This document shows, in pieces, positions 22,575 through 34,400 of a stretch of DNA of 64,000 nucleotides. Within the stretch, counting starts at the first letter, position 1. Each line of letters opens with the position of its first letter. Origin of the DNA: Trema orientale (taxonomy: Eukaryota; Streptophyta; Magnoliopsida; Rosales; Cannabaceae); the NCBI GenBank assembly GCA_002914845.1, contig JXTC01000119.1, positions 360,271 to 424,270 of the forward strand, given 5' to 3'. Made by a program: the position numbers and the translations under genes. Under the pieces are notes generated by a model. It was not told the DNA's origin and did no database searches. It was given only the letters and a program-made list of their open reading frames with translations.

Positions 22575-22826
22575 TCATGCAGCCGGAGCATAATCATAAC
22601 TGCTATCATCATCATCGTCATCTCCATCTCCATCCATGGATGCTTCTGGACTACAGTAACTATAGTCTACACCATCAGCACCAAAGTAATATTGATTATG
22701 ATGACCCTCCATACACGCTGCTGCTGAGGCGTAACGAAATGATTCAGTACCATTCGCATCATCTCCATCTTCATTCTTGCTCCATGGCGCGGCGCAGACT
22801 AGTCTGTTGACGATGATTGAAAGCAT
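22575..22826 (-). CDS. Small acidic protein of unknown function (83 aa)
   Basis: The single open frame begins at ATG 22826; the codons further upstream in the same frame contain no ATG. The product starts MLSIIVNRLVCAAPWSKNED, a hydrophobic start too short for a confident signal peptide. It continues with Tyr/Ala/Cys-rich sequence (YYFGADGVDYSYCSPEASM) and ends with a run of aspartates (DGDGDDDDDDSSYDY) before APAA. No catalytic motif or known domain is visible. Coding potential is supported by protein-like composition and by a promoter-like region with a TATA-type box about 205 bases upstream. It stands alone between transposon-rich stretches. It could be a lineage-specific or stress-related small plant protein; I cannot assign a role. 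Confidence 0.6.
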   Translation of the reverse strand: MLSIIVNRLVCAAPWSKNEDGDDANGTESFRYASAAACMEGHHNQYYFGADGVDYSYCSPEASMDGDGDDDDDDSSYDYAPAA

Positions 22827-23180
22827 TTTCTTCAATTAAATCAGGAACAATTGGAGAGAAAAGTAAGAGCAACTTAATTTGTAGAGCGGAATTTTGGGAA
22901 TTTTTTTCGTTTTTTTTTTTTTTTTTAGCGAAGGGAGAGGCTTGACTGAACGTGGAGCAGGAAAAAAGAAAACTAATTAGGCTAAGTGATATGAATTGAA
23001 GTGAGATGGAAGTAATGACACGGGTAGTAGCTTAAATAGAGGGAGGAGCAGCAGAGTGGTCTCCTCATGACACAGGTCATCTCGTGGAGTGAGTGTGGAC
23101 TTGTGCTTAGAGGGTGTGGTAGCCCAATGCTTGTGAAAGGTTCCACTATGTGGTCCTCTTGGCTCCACCCAATAGTCCAA
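22827..23180 (-). promoter_or_regulatory. 5' UTR and proximal promoter of the small gene
   Basis: On the minus strand TCTATTTAAG (23031-23040) is a good TATA-type box, which would place transcription start near 23000 and give a 5' UTR of about 175 bases. The UTR contains an A-run of about 15 near 22910. Upstream lie ACCACA, CCACACC and CCAAT-like words. No operator or known element was identified with confidence. Confidence 0.45.
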
Positions 23181-23489
23181 CTGGTTTCATTGATGGTTCA
23201 GTATAATATAAGTGCAGATTATACAGGGCCTTTTTTTTTTTTTGGGGGGGGGGTGAAATGAACAAGTTGCTTTACACCCATTTGTACTGCTGGTAATTGT
23301 TTAATTGAGAGAGTATAAATTTTTTGATAAGAACTTAAGTCATATCTCAGTCTGTATATGTATGTATATTTATACATATTTATGTAGAGTACCATATATG
23401 ATATGACGTCTTTCTTTCTGAAGGGTAATTTTTTAGAGTATCCAGCATTAATTAATTTTATCCACCCAAGTTCTTTAATAATCCGGTCA
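23181..23489. other. Intergenic DNA with a T-run/G-run
   Basis: Only a T-run followed directly by a G-run near 23230-23252 stands out. No gene is seen. Confidence 0.5.
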
Positions 23490-24130
23490 TAATCAGCTAT
23501 ATTATACTATACTCAGTTATCACAATTAAAGTTGTCGATCTAGTGCCCCCTAGCCCATTAGTATGCAGCTCAGCAGGGCACAACACTGCTTGTAAGCGCG
23601 ACATGGTACACCAAAATACGGTGCTAAACTCAATGGTCAAACATAATAAGGTGAACATGGCAAGATACGCGTAAAAAAAACGACACAACAAGTTAACACA
23701 TTGCACTTAAATTTCTCGATTTTTTTTTTTGTTCTTCTTTGGTGTTAAAAAGTTTTATATTTAATTTATTAAATTAATCTTTTATTATATACATTTGAAT
23801 GATTTGAGGGGGAAAAAATGTTCATAAAAAACGATTATAAAATTTACCAATTAAATGGTCAATTTTGACCTAAATAGGCCAGCATGTCTAGGTACGTTGG
23901 ATAACACGGCACATCACATTAAAGTATGGCCAGCAAATTATGTTAGATAAGTGATTTTGAACTTTAAACACAGCATGACATGACTAACGAATTATATCAG
24001 ATAAATGATTTTGAACTTTAAACACAACATGACATAGCACAACAAAATGGACTGTGCATGCGAAAGCGTGCCAAACTTAAAGCCATACTGGTATACATAG
24101 CATGACATGACCAGGAAGTTAGCGTTTAAA
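23490..24130. repeat. Second GCACGAC/CATGACATG-type dispersed repeat
   Basis: Words such as GCATGACATGACTAACGAA, AACACAACATGACATAGCAC and GGATAACACGGCACATCAC share vocabulary with 7585-8255 on the other strand. The repeat is diverged and non-coding. Confidence 0.4.
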
Positions 24131-24377
24131 TATTTTTGGTTGATCATATATGTTTTGTATTTATTTTAGCTAATGGGACGCACATACTTGGTGGCTCAAG
24201 GTAAGAGGTTAACGCAATAGCCAAGAGTCAAACACTTATGATGCTATAAACATTTCAATTCTTTAATCTGTTGTATTTAGTTTATATAATTGTATTTCTA
24301 TTTAAAAGAAAAACATTTCATTCTAGTCTAGGTAATATATATTTTAAGATAAACGTCATAAATCAAATGTTCATTAT

Positions 24378-24829
24378 GGCTCTGTTTGGTGGGCTAGACT
24401 AAAAGAAGGGATTGTACTATTCTAATCCGGCCCTTGTTTGGTACACAAAAATGATTGGATTATTTATTAATGGATTAAAATAACACTATTAGATATGGAC
24501 TATTTTAACTTATCCTCCATTTGGGTAAAATACTCTCTCCCTTTTGTTTTTTCATTTCCCAAAAGTAGTGAACCTATGATTTCTTTTTCTATTCATTTTG
24601 CACTTATTTCCCAAAAAATGTGTGTCTCACACAATTTTCATCTATTATTTTACTTTATAATTCGAATAATGTGAGGCTTTGTCAATTATTTTTACTACTA
24701 TTTTATTTTGTCCCATCTTTTAATCATTTCTATGGCAAACAAGTAAGAGTTCTAATACAATTCTTTAATATCCAATCCAATTCTAAATAATTGTTCTGTC
24801 TAGTCTAATCTCGTCTACCAAATGAGTCC
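24378..24829. mobile_element. Tourist-like (PIF/Harbinger) MITE
   Basis: The left end is GGCTCTGTTTGGTGGGCTAG and the right end, inverted, GGACTCATTTGGTAGACGAG. The right side is followed by TAA and the left preceded by TAT, close to the TWA target preference of the superfamily. The 452-bp body has no ORF and carries CTAATCC-like words near both ends. Confidence 0.7.
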
Positions 24830-25119
24830 TAAAGTATCACAGTTATAACTAAAATATTCTTAAATAAATAATTTATTTATTACTTAGAGAGTAGGACAAA
24901 TCAAATATTCTAGCATTAATTTTTTTTTAAAAAAAATGATTTTTCTTTTTATTTATATTAATTCTCATATTAATTAAAAACCTTTTAGATGATAATTCCT
25001 AAAATTAATGGATAAACTTCTATTATTAATTCTTCAAAATGAAAAAAAAAAATTAAAATATCCTTTTGCCAAAAGGCTCGAATCATCTTGAGCCGGTCGT
25101 GCGTACAAACACAGAGTTT

Positions 25120-25300
25120 TTTTTTTTGATAATAAAAAGGGCGGATGAGATCCCGGTGGCGGGTCACTTCCCAGAGCCACTCCCATTCGGTTGGGCTCCC
25201 AAGGGCGAAGTGGGGGCTCGAACTCATGACCTCACCCTCCCTAAGTGAGAGAAGGTCTTAAGTTCAAGCTCCTTGCCACTTCGACCACCCCCTTGGGAGT
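25120..25300 (-). mobile_element. tRNA-derived SINE
   Basis: On minus, the head GGGGGTGGTCGAAGTGGCAAGG is a tRNA-like A box, and GGTCATGAGTTCGAGCCCC is a clear B box. A tRNA-unrelated body follows (CACTTCGCCCTTGGGAGCCC..GAAGTGACCCGCCACCGG), then a poly(A)-rich tail. A 16-bp target duplication with one mismatch flanks it: TACAAACACAGAGTTT (25104-25119) and TACAAACACGGAGTTT (25301-25316). Length, tail and duplication are those of a full SINE copy mobilised by LINE machinery. I cannot name the SINE family with certainty. Confidence 0.92.
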
Positions 25301-25629
25301 TACAAACACGGAGTTTATATGTTGATTTTTTGTCATTCAACATATTTATGCTAAATCTATATTAAGATTTTTGTTGTTAATAAATTAATTGTAGTACATT
25401 ACGCACATAGCAATTTAACCCTAGAGCTTACCAAAATAACTAATTAAGTGATACTACTTTTCCAAACAATTTCAAAATTAATTTACGCTATAGCGTCCAT
25501 CACAACTAAATTATTTCGATACCCATATGTACTCTCCATGGGATTAATAAGGCAGGCCAAACAAGTGGCATTTATATAATCTATAATGTCTCTAATTTTA
25601 AAGAATATAATCCAAAATGCTTCGTTCTT

Positions 25630-25690
25630 TTTTTTTTTTTTTTTTTTATAAAGTGTGGCTTAACTAATGACTTACACTTATTACAAATCT
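25630..25690 (-). mobile_element. Very short 5'-truncated retro-insertion
   Basis: The 16-bp word AAAATGCTTCGTTCTT is perfectly duplicated at 25614-25629 and 25691-25706. Between the copies lie about 18 T and 43 bases reading, on minus, AGATTTGTAATAAGTGTAAG..CACACTTTAT before the poly(A). It is the 3' tip of a LINE or SINE transcript inserted by target-primed reverse transcription. Confidence 0.8.
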
Positions 25691-25706
25691 AAAATGCTTC
25701 GTTCTT

Positions 25707-28063
25707 GTTCTTGCATACGCCAAGTAAAATTGAGCATCATGTATCGAAGTACGTCTTTTTTATTGCAAATATAAAGAAAAGAATAACTACAACTAATAGC
25801 TCTAATAGCTTGAAAGTTTTAGACTCTATCCGTATTTTTTTTTATAGTTATGTGGGCACTTAGATTAGTTTTTATGCTACTATACCAGTTTTTATACTAA
25901 TGTTTTATACTAGTATACTAGAACGCATGTACTCATGAGTTTATTTTACTTTAAAAAAACACCAGACACCAAAATTTGACCATTTTGCTAAGAACCTGAA
26001 AAAAGAATTCCCAGGGAAACGACCTTTAGAGGATGTAAGTTTATGTGTCTGTCTACTTATGTCTCATATCAGCAATACTCCATTTTTACTTCAATAGTGA
26101 TTCCAATTTATCTTCTTTGCTAGCAGCAACATTAATTATCACAACAATCACATCCTCGTACTAATATTGCCTAACAACCATGAACATGCAGACCATGCCC
26201 ACGTATGCACTAAGATCATCACTAATGACATTGTGCAAATCATTAGTAATGTCTTTTTTAAAAATAATAAATAAAAAGCAAAAGAAAAATGCAAAAATTT
26301 CGGATAATGACGTTATGCAATCATTATAGAACCACTTTTTTCAAACAACAAATAATGTGTAAGAAAATGCGAAAAATTCTGATAGAAACTTCGTGTATGC
26401 GAAAAGGGGTGATTTAGTAAATTTTATGAGGTGCAGGGTTATATGGGAGATTATATATGCATCCCACTTTAGAATAATGCCCCCCTTAACTAGAAAAACG
26501 ATTAAAAATGACAATTTATGAAAGGAAAAAATTAAAGGCACTCTATCTTCATATTCACCATCTCTCAATTTACCAGAATCATTCCCGATCAAAATTTTGT
26601 TTTGTAGTTCAGTTTTTTTATTTTTTTTACCTGAACAATCCATCTCTTTCACTCCCAATCTGGTGTAATCTCTTCAAATGTAAATTAAACTATAGCAAAT
26701 GGAAGATAACTAGTACCTAACAGAGTAGAGTACTGGGGGATCGAAGGAGAGTGTGTACAGTGTTTAATATCTAATTCTAGTTTATTATCTCTGTATATCA
26801 ATTTTTCTTTTCCTGAAATGTGAATAGGTTTATCATGAATGCTTGTGGTAAACAGTATAAAAACCCGTAAATTTATATATGACTTTATACTTTTTGTTAT
26901 TTTTTATTTTGTGTGGTTGTTTGTTTCTCTCATCATTGATTTTTTTCAATGATTCAACATTTTTCATCATAAAAATTAGAAACTATCAATTCATGCTTTT
27001 ATTAGATGTGCGGGTGCAAGGAAATTGGTTTTGAAGGTGATTAGGGTGCTTTTAACCTAGATTTTACTATGTTGTCCTACTTTGCTTTTTTATTTATTAT
27101 AAGAGTGCCCTAGTATAAGTGCGGGTGCAAATATGGTTCCCAGGTTACATATTTCAAAGAGGTTTTTTTTTTTTTTTTGTTCGTTTTATTTATTTATTTA
27201 TTATTTTTTTTTTTTTGGAAAGAGAGGAGCAGAGTTAAAAACAAGTAGCTGATAAAAGAAGTTGTCGAGGTGCAATATTAGGACCGTGGTCAGGTGTTGC
27301 CAGAATGCTAAAGGTGTGTGTGACACGCGATGAGAAATGCAAACGTGGCAACCTACTTGGCGACATTTCAAACACACTTTTACACAGTTGAGGACATGAT
27401 GACTCTATTGTGTCACCATTTAGGACCCAATTGGTTTTGGTTGGATCTGCACCGGGAAAGTGACTTGTGATCATCGTTCTGGGATTGTTAAAATGATAAA
27501 AGAAACTGTGTATCTTGGCCAAAATCAACTTTGACTGTAACTTGGAATATGTTCACGAAAAAAAAGACTAGGTAATCTATTTTCTTTTGTTTGGTATTAC
27601 AGGAATATAAGAAAAATATAAAGAAAATTGTTGGGGAAATACCTAAGAAGACGAGGAAAATTGGAATTCCCATAGAATTATACGCCTCGTCTGAAGAAAT
27701 AACGGTACGTCGTATCTACCTCAAAAGGAAAAACAGCAGTACATATAAACGACATCTTTTTGATAAACGGACCATTACCCGTTTAACAAAGAGCAGACTC
27801 TCATCTTCCATTTCTCTACTACCAGAAAACAGGATGAGTGCTACTTGGTGACCAAGATACGAATTGAAGGCAATAAAGAAAGCAGGTAAATTTCATTCTA
27901 GAAATATACAGAATGCATAACAAGAAGAATACAAGAAGAATACAAGCCTCGGTATTTAAATGAAGTTGGAAGACGACGAACATTGTTGCTGCTTTTTATG
28001 GACTTCAGAATTCAAAATTGGGTATATATCATTCCATGTTGGGGAGTACAATACTACAGATTA
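25707..28063. other. Intergenic DNA and 3' flank of the SAP30BP-like gene
   Basis: No gene is supported. Frames at 26341-26658 and 27235-27528 lack recognisable motifs and typical exon borders. The last 200 bases before 28064 are the likely 3' UTR of the minus-strand gene. Confidence 0.5.
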
Positions 28064-31000
28064 TCAAGATCTTTTCTCCAATTTCCTATCAGTAGATCTT
28101 CTCTCTTCTAATTCTCGCCGTCTTTGCTGCCTGCAAAACAGAAACAGCATGTAAATTATTTGGGAGACCGTTTTAACGTCTTCAATATGCGTCAAAAATG
28201 AATAGCCAATGGACATTATGGTTTGGAAGAAAAAGAAGAAACGAAATGCAAGCTAAGTTGATACTAAATACCTCACTCAAAAATGCTTCTCCACAAACAA
28301 AAAAGACATAAATGCTCATCATTAATTCAACAAACCATCATATATGACGCAATTTAACTCACCTACTCGGTGTCTTATCACACATTGCAAATGCACATGA
28401 CACCACTCAAGTTACCAAACAAAACTTGTTTAAATATATTCCAGGAAAAAAAAAATACAACGATAGTTCTAGTACATAACCCAAACCCCACCTGGCTGAT
28501 TTTGTGATAAAAAGGATTTCATCATATCTTCCCAGTTAAAATCATTCAGGGTCCAGCCTACTTTTCGGTAGATTTGCGATGCAATGTGATACTATGAGGG
28601 TTAGTAAAAAACCTAGCATCATGGCCTACACATAGGGGTAAACAATAACAGAAACATCAAGGTCAATAGTGATTGAGCTTCTGCTTTGAAGAAAGAACAA
28701 AAAAAAGATAAAAGTAAATTCCCATTGTTCAATACTATATCTGAGAATTGTGTAACAAGAAAAGAACGAATCAGGGTCATTAGCCATGAACTTTGATTTC
28801 AGAGAAGTTTAATATTTCCATGAATGCCCAAATGAACGCAACAATTGAAAGTAAATTTTAATGTCAACCAAATTAATGGAAGACATTCATAGGAAGAAAA
28901 AAGGTCAATCGTAGTTCATAATACATACGCGAAAGCCATATATCCAGCACCAGCATTAGCAGCAGATAAGATTGTTGCCTGAGCTCCAACAGTGGATAAC
29001 GAATCCTGCACTCCTGAAGGGAGAGGTCTTCGGTCACCATCTACCTGAACAAGACAAATCAAAATAGACAGTGAGTTGATCATCATCTCTTTTAACTTCA
29101 GAAGAAACACAATCACCCTATATGCATAGATGAAAAACCTTATCCCACTTTGACTTCTTGTTTTGTCTACCGTCTCGGGGAATGGCATCAGCAGATGGCA
29201 GTGCAGAATGCAGCGCAGAAACAGCGACAGGTGGAACACCTAAAAAATGGCTTGATATAAGAATAATTTCCCTGAATAAAGTTCTAAGTTGGTGCGTTAG
29301 GGCTTGGCTCAGGTAGTAAATGTCTGAAATTGCTTTGTAATGGATTTGGAATAATACTAATATGAAAAGTTCAATACTAGGTAGTTATCAAACCTGGAAC
29401 AGGCAAGTTAATTTTGGCTGCAGCAGCAACAATTCCAGATTGTGTGCCCCCTGAAAGAAATTCAATCTTTTGGTTCTTCTTGCGCTCTTGTTCCTTCCTG
29501 TCCATCTCACATCTTATATCAGCCTCTGCATTGTAAACCATCAAATATAAGTAACAAGACGGATCAACGTCGGGAAAGAACCACATAGCACTACATATCA
29601 ATAATCTACAGGCAAATTTAAAAGCAACATCCAGCACACAAAGTATAACAACCAGCTTCTCGATGAAAGAAAACTATGGTATCTATAAGCAGTTTCCACC
29701 ATTAATTGCTATATTAAGACATAAAATTCACCCCACATTGGGAATGAAGAAATGATATGTGCATTATGGAAACAGAATCTTGATCAATCTGCAAACAGCT
29801 TCTAAACTCATTGATCCACATACCAACTAAGCCATATAACCTAGAAGATCGAATAGCCTAATTGGAATCAACAAAGAGAACAAAATAAATACATAACTTG
29901 AAAAAGATCCAACTGACAGCAGTTACATCTTAGGAGATTTAAAGTACATGGTGTAAAACATGCACCTCTAGACACGCACAAGCTAATAAAAGGAATTGTA
30001 AAGACCTATTTCGTCGTAGTAGTCATTTTTGTCATATCCATGAGGGTCGAATACGTCTTTACTGAAGCAAGACCCTATTTGATCAATATCTTGATACCTC
30101 ACTGCATGCAGCAGGAAGTCTGGGTTCCGATAGTCCTTCCTATTACGCACTTCTGCATTGAAGCTTTTCCCAGCTTTCTTATAATCAAGAAACTTATTTA
30201 TTTTCCTCTGCAGTAAGGTCAAAGAGAGAAAAATATCAAAGGACATAACAACCAGAGCAACTGAACATCAGCAGGGGATAAAAAACACACATGCACTTGC
30301 TCACAAACACAAGGCTTCAAAAAATAATTGAAAGAGTTGAGGTTTACTTTTTAGTCAAGATGCCAAACAACCATATGAAGTTGTACAACTTAACAATTGC
30401 AATGCAGCAATACGAGCGGAGGGAGAAAAAAAGGACACAATTGATTGCAATAAAGAATAAACACTGTTACATTAATTGAACAGTGCCGATCATAATAATT
30501 TGACCAAAGTCAAAAGCTAATGCACTAAGATCACAGTTTGGACCATCTAGTCTTATTACAAATGATCATAACGCAAAACAACACCACCAACAAATGGCAG
30601 TCTACACAGAAAATAAAATACAACACACACCAACCAAAATATTTTATGTACTTGATAACAACGTGACGGGAAAAAAAAAAAAACAGTTATGTACTTTGAC
30701 AGTAAAACATATCCACATACCACTTCAACGAGTAAACTTTCGAAACCAGAAATGTTGGAGGAACTTACTTGCAACTCCTCAGAGCATTTGGCTTTTGGTG
30801 GTGGTGGAAGGAACTTATCTAAAGGATCAACATCTTTTTGTTCTTCTACCATAGAGTCTGCAGCACCTCCCACGTCTGAATCATGCACTGCATAATTCAT
30901 TTTATCAGATTGTGATGGATCAGATAATTGAGGAGTTGCTTGATTGCTAGGTGTAAGAACCTGAACTGTTCCAGAGGGTGTTCTATCATGGAAATCACCT

Positions 31001-32327
31001 GCAACATACGATTTAAGATATTTAAAGATATATATGTCTAATTTGTAAATAGAAAGCGCAAAAAATGAAATGTAACAGAAAACAACTGACAGCAAATTGG
31101 AAGGGTGGAGAAAACTCATACAGATATGATACATTTTAAAATATTTAATAAAAGAACTAAAAGACTTTGTGCCCATAAAACCATTGAAAGAAAACTTATC
31201 TTAAATCCATCATGGTTAACATCTCAACTACTTCTTCATAACTTTCATGGGCTTATTTGGTAAACTTCAGTTCTAACTGAGACTCTAGTACTACCTAACA
31301 TAACCCAGCTCAGACCAAGCATCAGAAACTACATCTAATATGACTTGTGAGTTGTGACATGATACAGGGCTTTTAACTGAGCAGCTAAATAGGCACCAGT
31401 GACTTATGCACAAAACAGCCTCAAGCAAAAACATCACAGGTCCTCAAGTAAAGAATTACAGAGTCTTAAACAACATTACCAGAATTGCGTAACAAAAGAT
31501 TAAACAAAAGACATTAACATGAACAGAGAACAGATAAACCAGAAAAGGCATACACTCGAAAGTCATAAATTCATACCGTTTGCAGATTGCGGGCCCGTAC
31601 CAAACATGACACGATCATTAACTTCTATTTCCCCTTCCTGCAATCAAACATCGAGCAAAACTTGCACTTTTCAGCAACGGAACACGGAAAACTTTACATG
31701 GGTTGGTTCCGATATATCCTCAATCACATTCACATACAAAATGACTGAGTAATAGGAATAAATATGGACCAAAACAAAAGTTAGATAATCTCTTTGCCTA
31801 ACTAAACTTGAATACTCAACTGTTCCAGGTTTCGATGCAATCAAAACTCCAAACAAAATAAATAAATAAATAACTTCATTTACTAGCTGTAAGTGAATGA
31901 AACCTACCTCAGGCTCAGGAGACATTGCAACTTCATCATGACCGTAATCCACAATCCCAAGCTTCCCCCTTCGGCTCTGTCTCTGCTGCTGCGGCGGCGA
32001 AGTGAACGAAACTTGAGCTTGCTGCGGCGTAGAGGGACGGAACAACTGGCCTTTACCGGGAGTATAATTCTCATCGTTAACATCTCCTTGCGGAGTATTC
32101 CCATCGTTACCAGAATAATCAGCAGCGACCATTCTATCACTATTATCCACCATGAAAGCGTCCTCCACACCTATTGGTTCACTGTAATCGTCGTCTTGCG
32201 GCGGCTCTCGTGCTTGCTCTTGACCTCCGTCTTCCTCCTCGACGTCCTCCATATCATCATCCTCCTCCTCGTCCATGTACATGGAGAGCATTGCCATGCC
32301 ATCCGATTGCTTCTTCCTCGACGCCAT
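28064..32327 (-). CDS. SAP30BP: SAP30-binding protein / HCNGP-like transcriptional regulator (442 aa, 8 exons)
   Basis: The start ATG is at 32327; the frame further upstream has no ATG. Exons run 31908-32327, 31577-31637, 30769-30998, 30006-30207, 29394-29525, 29139-29239, 28929-29044 and 28064-28130, all with GT..AG introns. The lengths add to 1329 bases in one frame, ending TGA. The N-terminus has MASRKKQSDGMAMLSMYMDE, then a long acidic stretch (about residues 18-35) and a Gln/Ser-rich low-complexity part. The conserved HCNGP domain covers roughly residues 205-320 (LQRKINKFLDYKKAGKSF, RNRKDYRNPDFLLHAVRY, FDPHGYDKNDYYDEIE). The C-terminus is highly charged (QQRRRELEERRSTDRKLEKR). The human relative binds the SAP30 corepressor subunit in the nucleus and is also linked to splicing; the plant role is inferred. 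It is an intact, probably single-copy housekeeping gene. Confidence 0.93.
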
Positions 32328-32700
32328 GGGAGCTAGGGTTTTGGGGATCCCGGATCGAACCAAAAATTGGGGCTGAGCTCAAGAACGAACAGTATCGAGG
32401 TTTTGAATTGGGAGCTTGCCCGAATTCAGTTACCAGAATTGAATTGGAGATTTCAAGCGGATTTATCAGCGTGATGGAGGAGAGCGATGGAGAGAGGGAG
32501 GGCAAAAAGGGGTTTTGCCAATCCTCCGTGAGGAAGAAGAAGCAGATGAGGCTTGAGAGAAATCAAAAGAAAGGGACGGGCCAATGGAGTCGTTCTAGGG
32601 ACAGTCTCACAGGGCCTAGTCGACGGCTGCCTGCATTGGGCTTCCATTTTAAGCTCATTTCTTTACCCTTTTTGTCGGGTTTCTAACACTTTTTATATGT
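32328..32700 (-). promoter_or_regulatory. 5' UTR and promoter of the SAP30BP-like gene
   Basis: AAAACCCTAG (a telo-box, AAACCCTA) lies just upstream of the start codon, as in many plant growth-related and translation-related genes. A TATA-like GATAAATCC is near 32460 and GGCCC/GCCCA words occur at 32580-32645. The transcription start is not determined. Confidence 0.45.
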
Positions 32701-32823
32701 AAAAACCAAAGAAGAATTACAAAAATACGGTAGCTTTTTTTCTAATAGGTTTCTATCACTTTTACATATGAAAAACTAAAAGAATTACAAAAATACGGAA
32801 CTCAGGCTTTTTTTCAAATTTTT

Positions 32824-33057
32824 GTACGATTTTTATTAGAAAAATATCACTTTTTAAAAAATATTTAGAAAAATATCATTTTTTAGAATAGTTACTGGTT
32901 GCCAGTATCTGGAAACTTGTTACTGGTTACTAGTTACCAGTTATAAATACCTTTGGTTACTAGTTATCAGATTACCATAAACTAGTTACTATTTTTAAAA
33001 AATGGTATTTTTTTAAATAATTTTTAAAAAATGATATTTATCTAATAAAAATCGTAC
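32824..33057. repeat. Foldback element, copy 1, with GTTAC-rich core
   Basis: The left arm (about 32824-32888) and right arm (about 32995-33057) are inverted copies of GTACGATTTTTATTAG followed by AAAAATATCA(C/T)TTTTTAAAAAAT. The 100-base core repeats GGTTACTAGTTACCAG-like words that are themselves palindromic. No ORF is present. It could form a long hairpin. Confidence 0.65.
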
Positions 33058-33145
33058 CGCACCTTAAAAAAACTTAAACAACCGTATTTTTCAAATTTTT
33101 TTCTAAATTACCATATAATGTCTAATTTCCCCTTTTCCAATTCAT

Positions 33146-33384
33146 GAACGACTTTTATTATAAAAATATCACATTTTTTAGAAACTTTTTAGAAAAATAT
33201 TATTTTTAAAATGGTTACTAGATACCAACTTCTGAAAATTGGTTAAAGGTTACTATACCAGTTATAAATACTTTTGGTTACTAATTACCAGTACTCGAAA
33301 ACTAGTTACCGGTTACTAATTACTATTTAAAAAATGTTCTCTAAATATTTTTTAAAAAATGGTATTTTCTAATAAAAACTGTAC
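33146..33384. repeat. Foldback element, copy 2
   Basis: It has the same arms, more diverged (GAACGACTTTTATTATAAAAAT; inverted right arm ending GTACC near 33384), and the same core vocabulary (GGTTACTAATTACCAG, AGTTACCGGTTACTAATTAC). It lies about 90 bases from copy 1 in the same orientation. Confidence 0.6.
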
Positions 33385-33439
33385 CGGATCTACAAAAAAT
33401 AGAGCCCACCACATTTTTCTAATTTTTCTTTTCCAAAAA

Positions 33440-34234
33440 TGTCATACAAGACCGATGAGTAACATGGGCCCAATATGTTTTATTCCAAATAGAAACTGTC
33501 ATAGAGCCAGTAATTTTCTACCCAGTGACGATACAACTTCAAAATAACACAAAATAAACAGATTTAGGTGACATATCTAATTTTCATATTAATTTGAGTT
33601 GACATGTAGAGCACGTATAATATACTGGCAGGTTTCAAGTTAACCCGCTTAATCTGAAAATGACGCATGTAACATATTTAATTAAACATGTCGTTTTTGT
33701 GTCAATATGACAAGACACAAATATGACACGTTTATTAATATTTTACAATATTAAATGTAATTTTGACTAACTTTAAATGTGTTTACTTTAATTAATTAGT
33801 GCATAATGATGTTAAACATGAGTAATCGTGTTAGTTCTGAGTAATCGTGTCAAATGGGTCATAATCAAATACATAATATATTTATTAAAACAGTTACATG
33901 CATATTAATTGTGTCATATTTGGGTTTAAGTTTTAATATATTTTTAATTGTATCGGGCTCAAATTAGGGTGTGATCATGTCGTGTCGACCGAATACAACA
34001 ATTACATGAATTGCCAGCATTACATAAATACAAATGCTTTTTTTCTCCCTTTTTAATAAAGGGCAGAAGGAAATACATAAACTCAGTCAAAAAGTGATAT
34101 AAATAGAGTTTTATGAGAGACACGTCTTTACTCTTTAAAAATATTAGCTCTTTGAATTGAGATTATGACAAATCTTTGGCATAAATTAGTTTTCGACAAG
34201 AAAAAATCTTTCTGGCCTAAACAAATCAATGGGG
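33440..34234. repeat. Diverged GTGTCG/CATGTCG-type repeat and flank
   Basis: AAACATGTCGTTTTTGTG, GTAATCGTGTCAAATGGGTC and GATCATGTCGTGTCGACCG resemble the repeats at 7585 and 23490. The rest of the stretch is unremarkable AT-rich DNA. Confidence 0.35.
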
Positions 34235-34400
34235 ATTTCACACTTTGGTACCAATGATCTCTGAACTTTTTGTAATGTACAATTTGGTTATTGAACTAGA
34301 GGGGAAAAAAATCTCCTTGAATTTTAAATTAAGTGACAAGGTGTTTCAAATTCTCAAGACCACGTCAAAAACTACAATTGAACCCTGACATGGGTCACAC
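34235..34400 (+). repeat. Dispersed repeat shared with 43940-44095
   Basis: TTTGGTACCAATGATCTCTGAACTTTTTGTAATGTACAATTTGG.. and TCTCCTTGAATTTTAAATTAAGTGACAAG recur in inverted orientation at 43940-44095 with moderate divergence. Repeats of the 'no change when ... drops' wording style are common in plant retroelement ends; the element type is not resolved here. Confidence 0.5.

Noticed and set aside
22565-22810. His/Tyr-rich plus-strand ORF
   Set aside because: Exact antisense of the aspartate-rich small gene; the His runs come from the Asp codon runs.
25190-25300. tRNA gene
   Set aside because: A and B boxes are present but there is no cloverleaf, and the unit continues into a tail with a target-site duplication. 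It is a SINE.
28916-31176. Several separate minus-strand ORFs as independent genes
   Set aside because: Each is an exon of the SAP30BP-like gene read through into its introns; the splice chain explains them all.
31893-32686. Plus-strand ORFs opposite the first exon of the SAP30BP-like gene
   Set aside because: Composition mirrors the acidic and Gln-rich exon on the other strand; no independent evidence.
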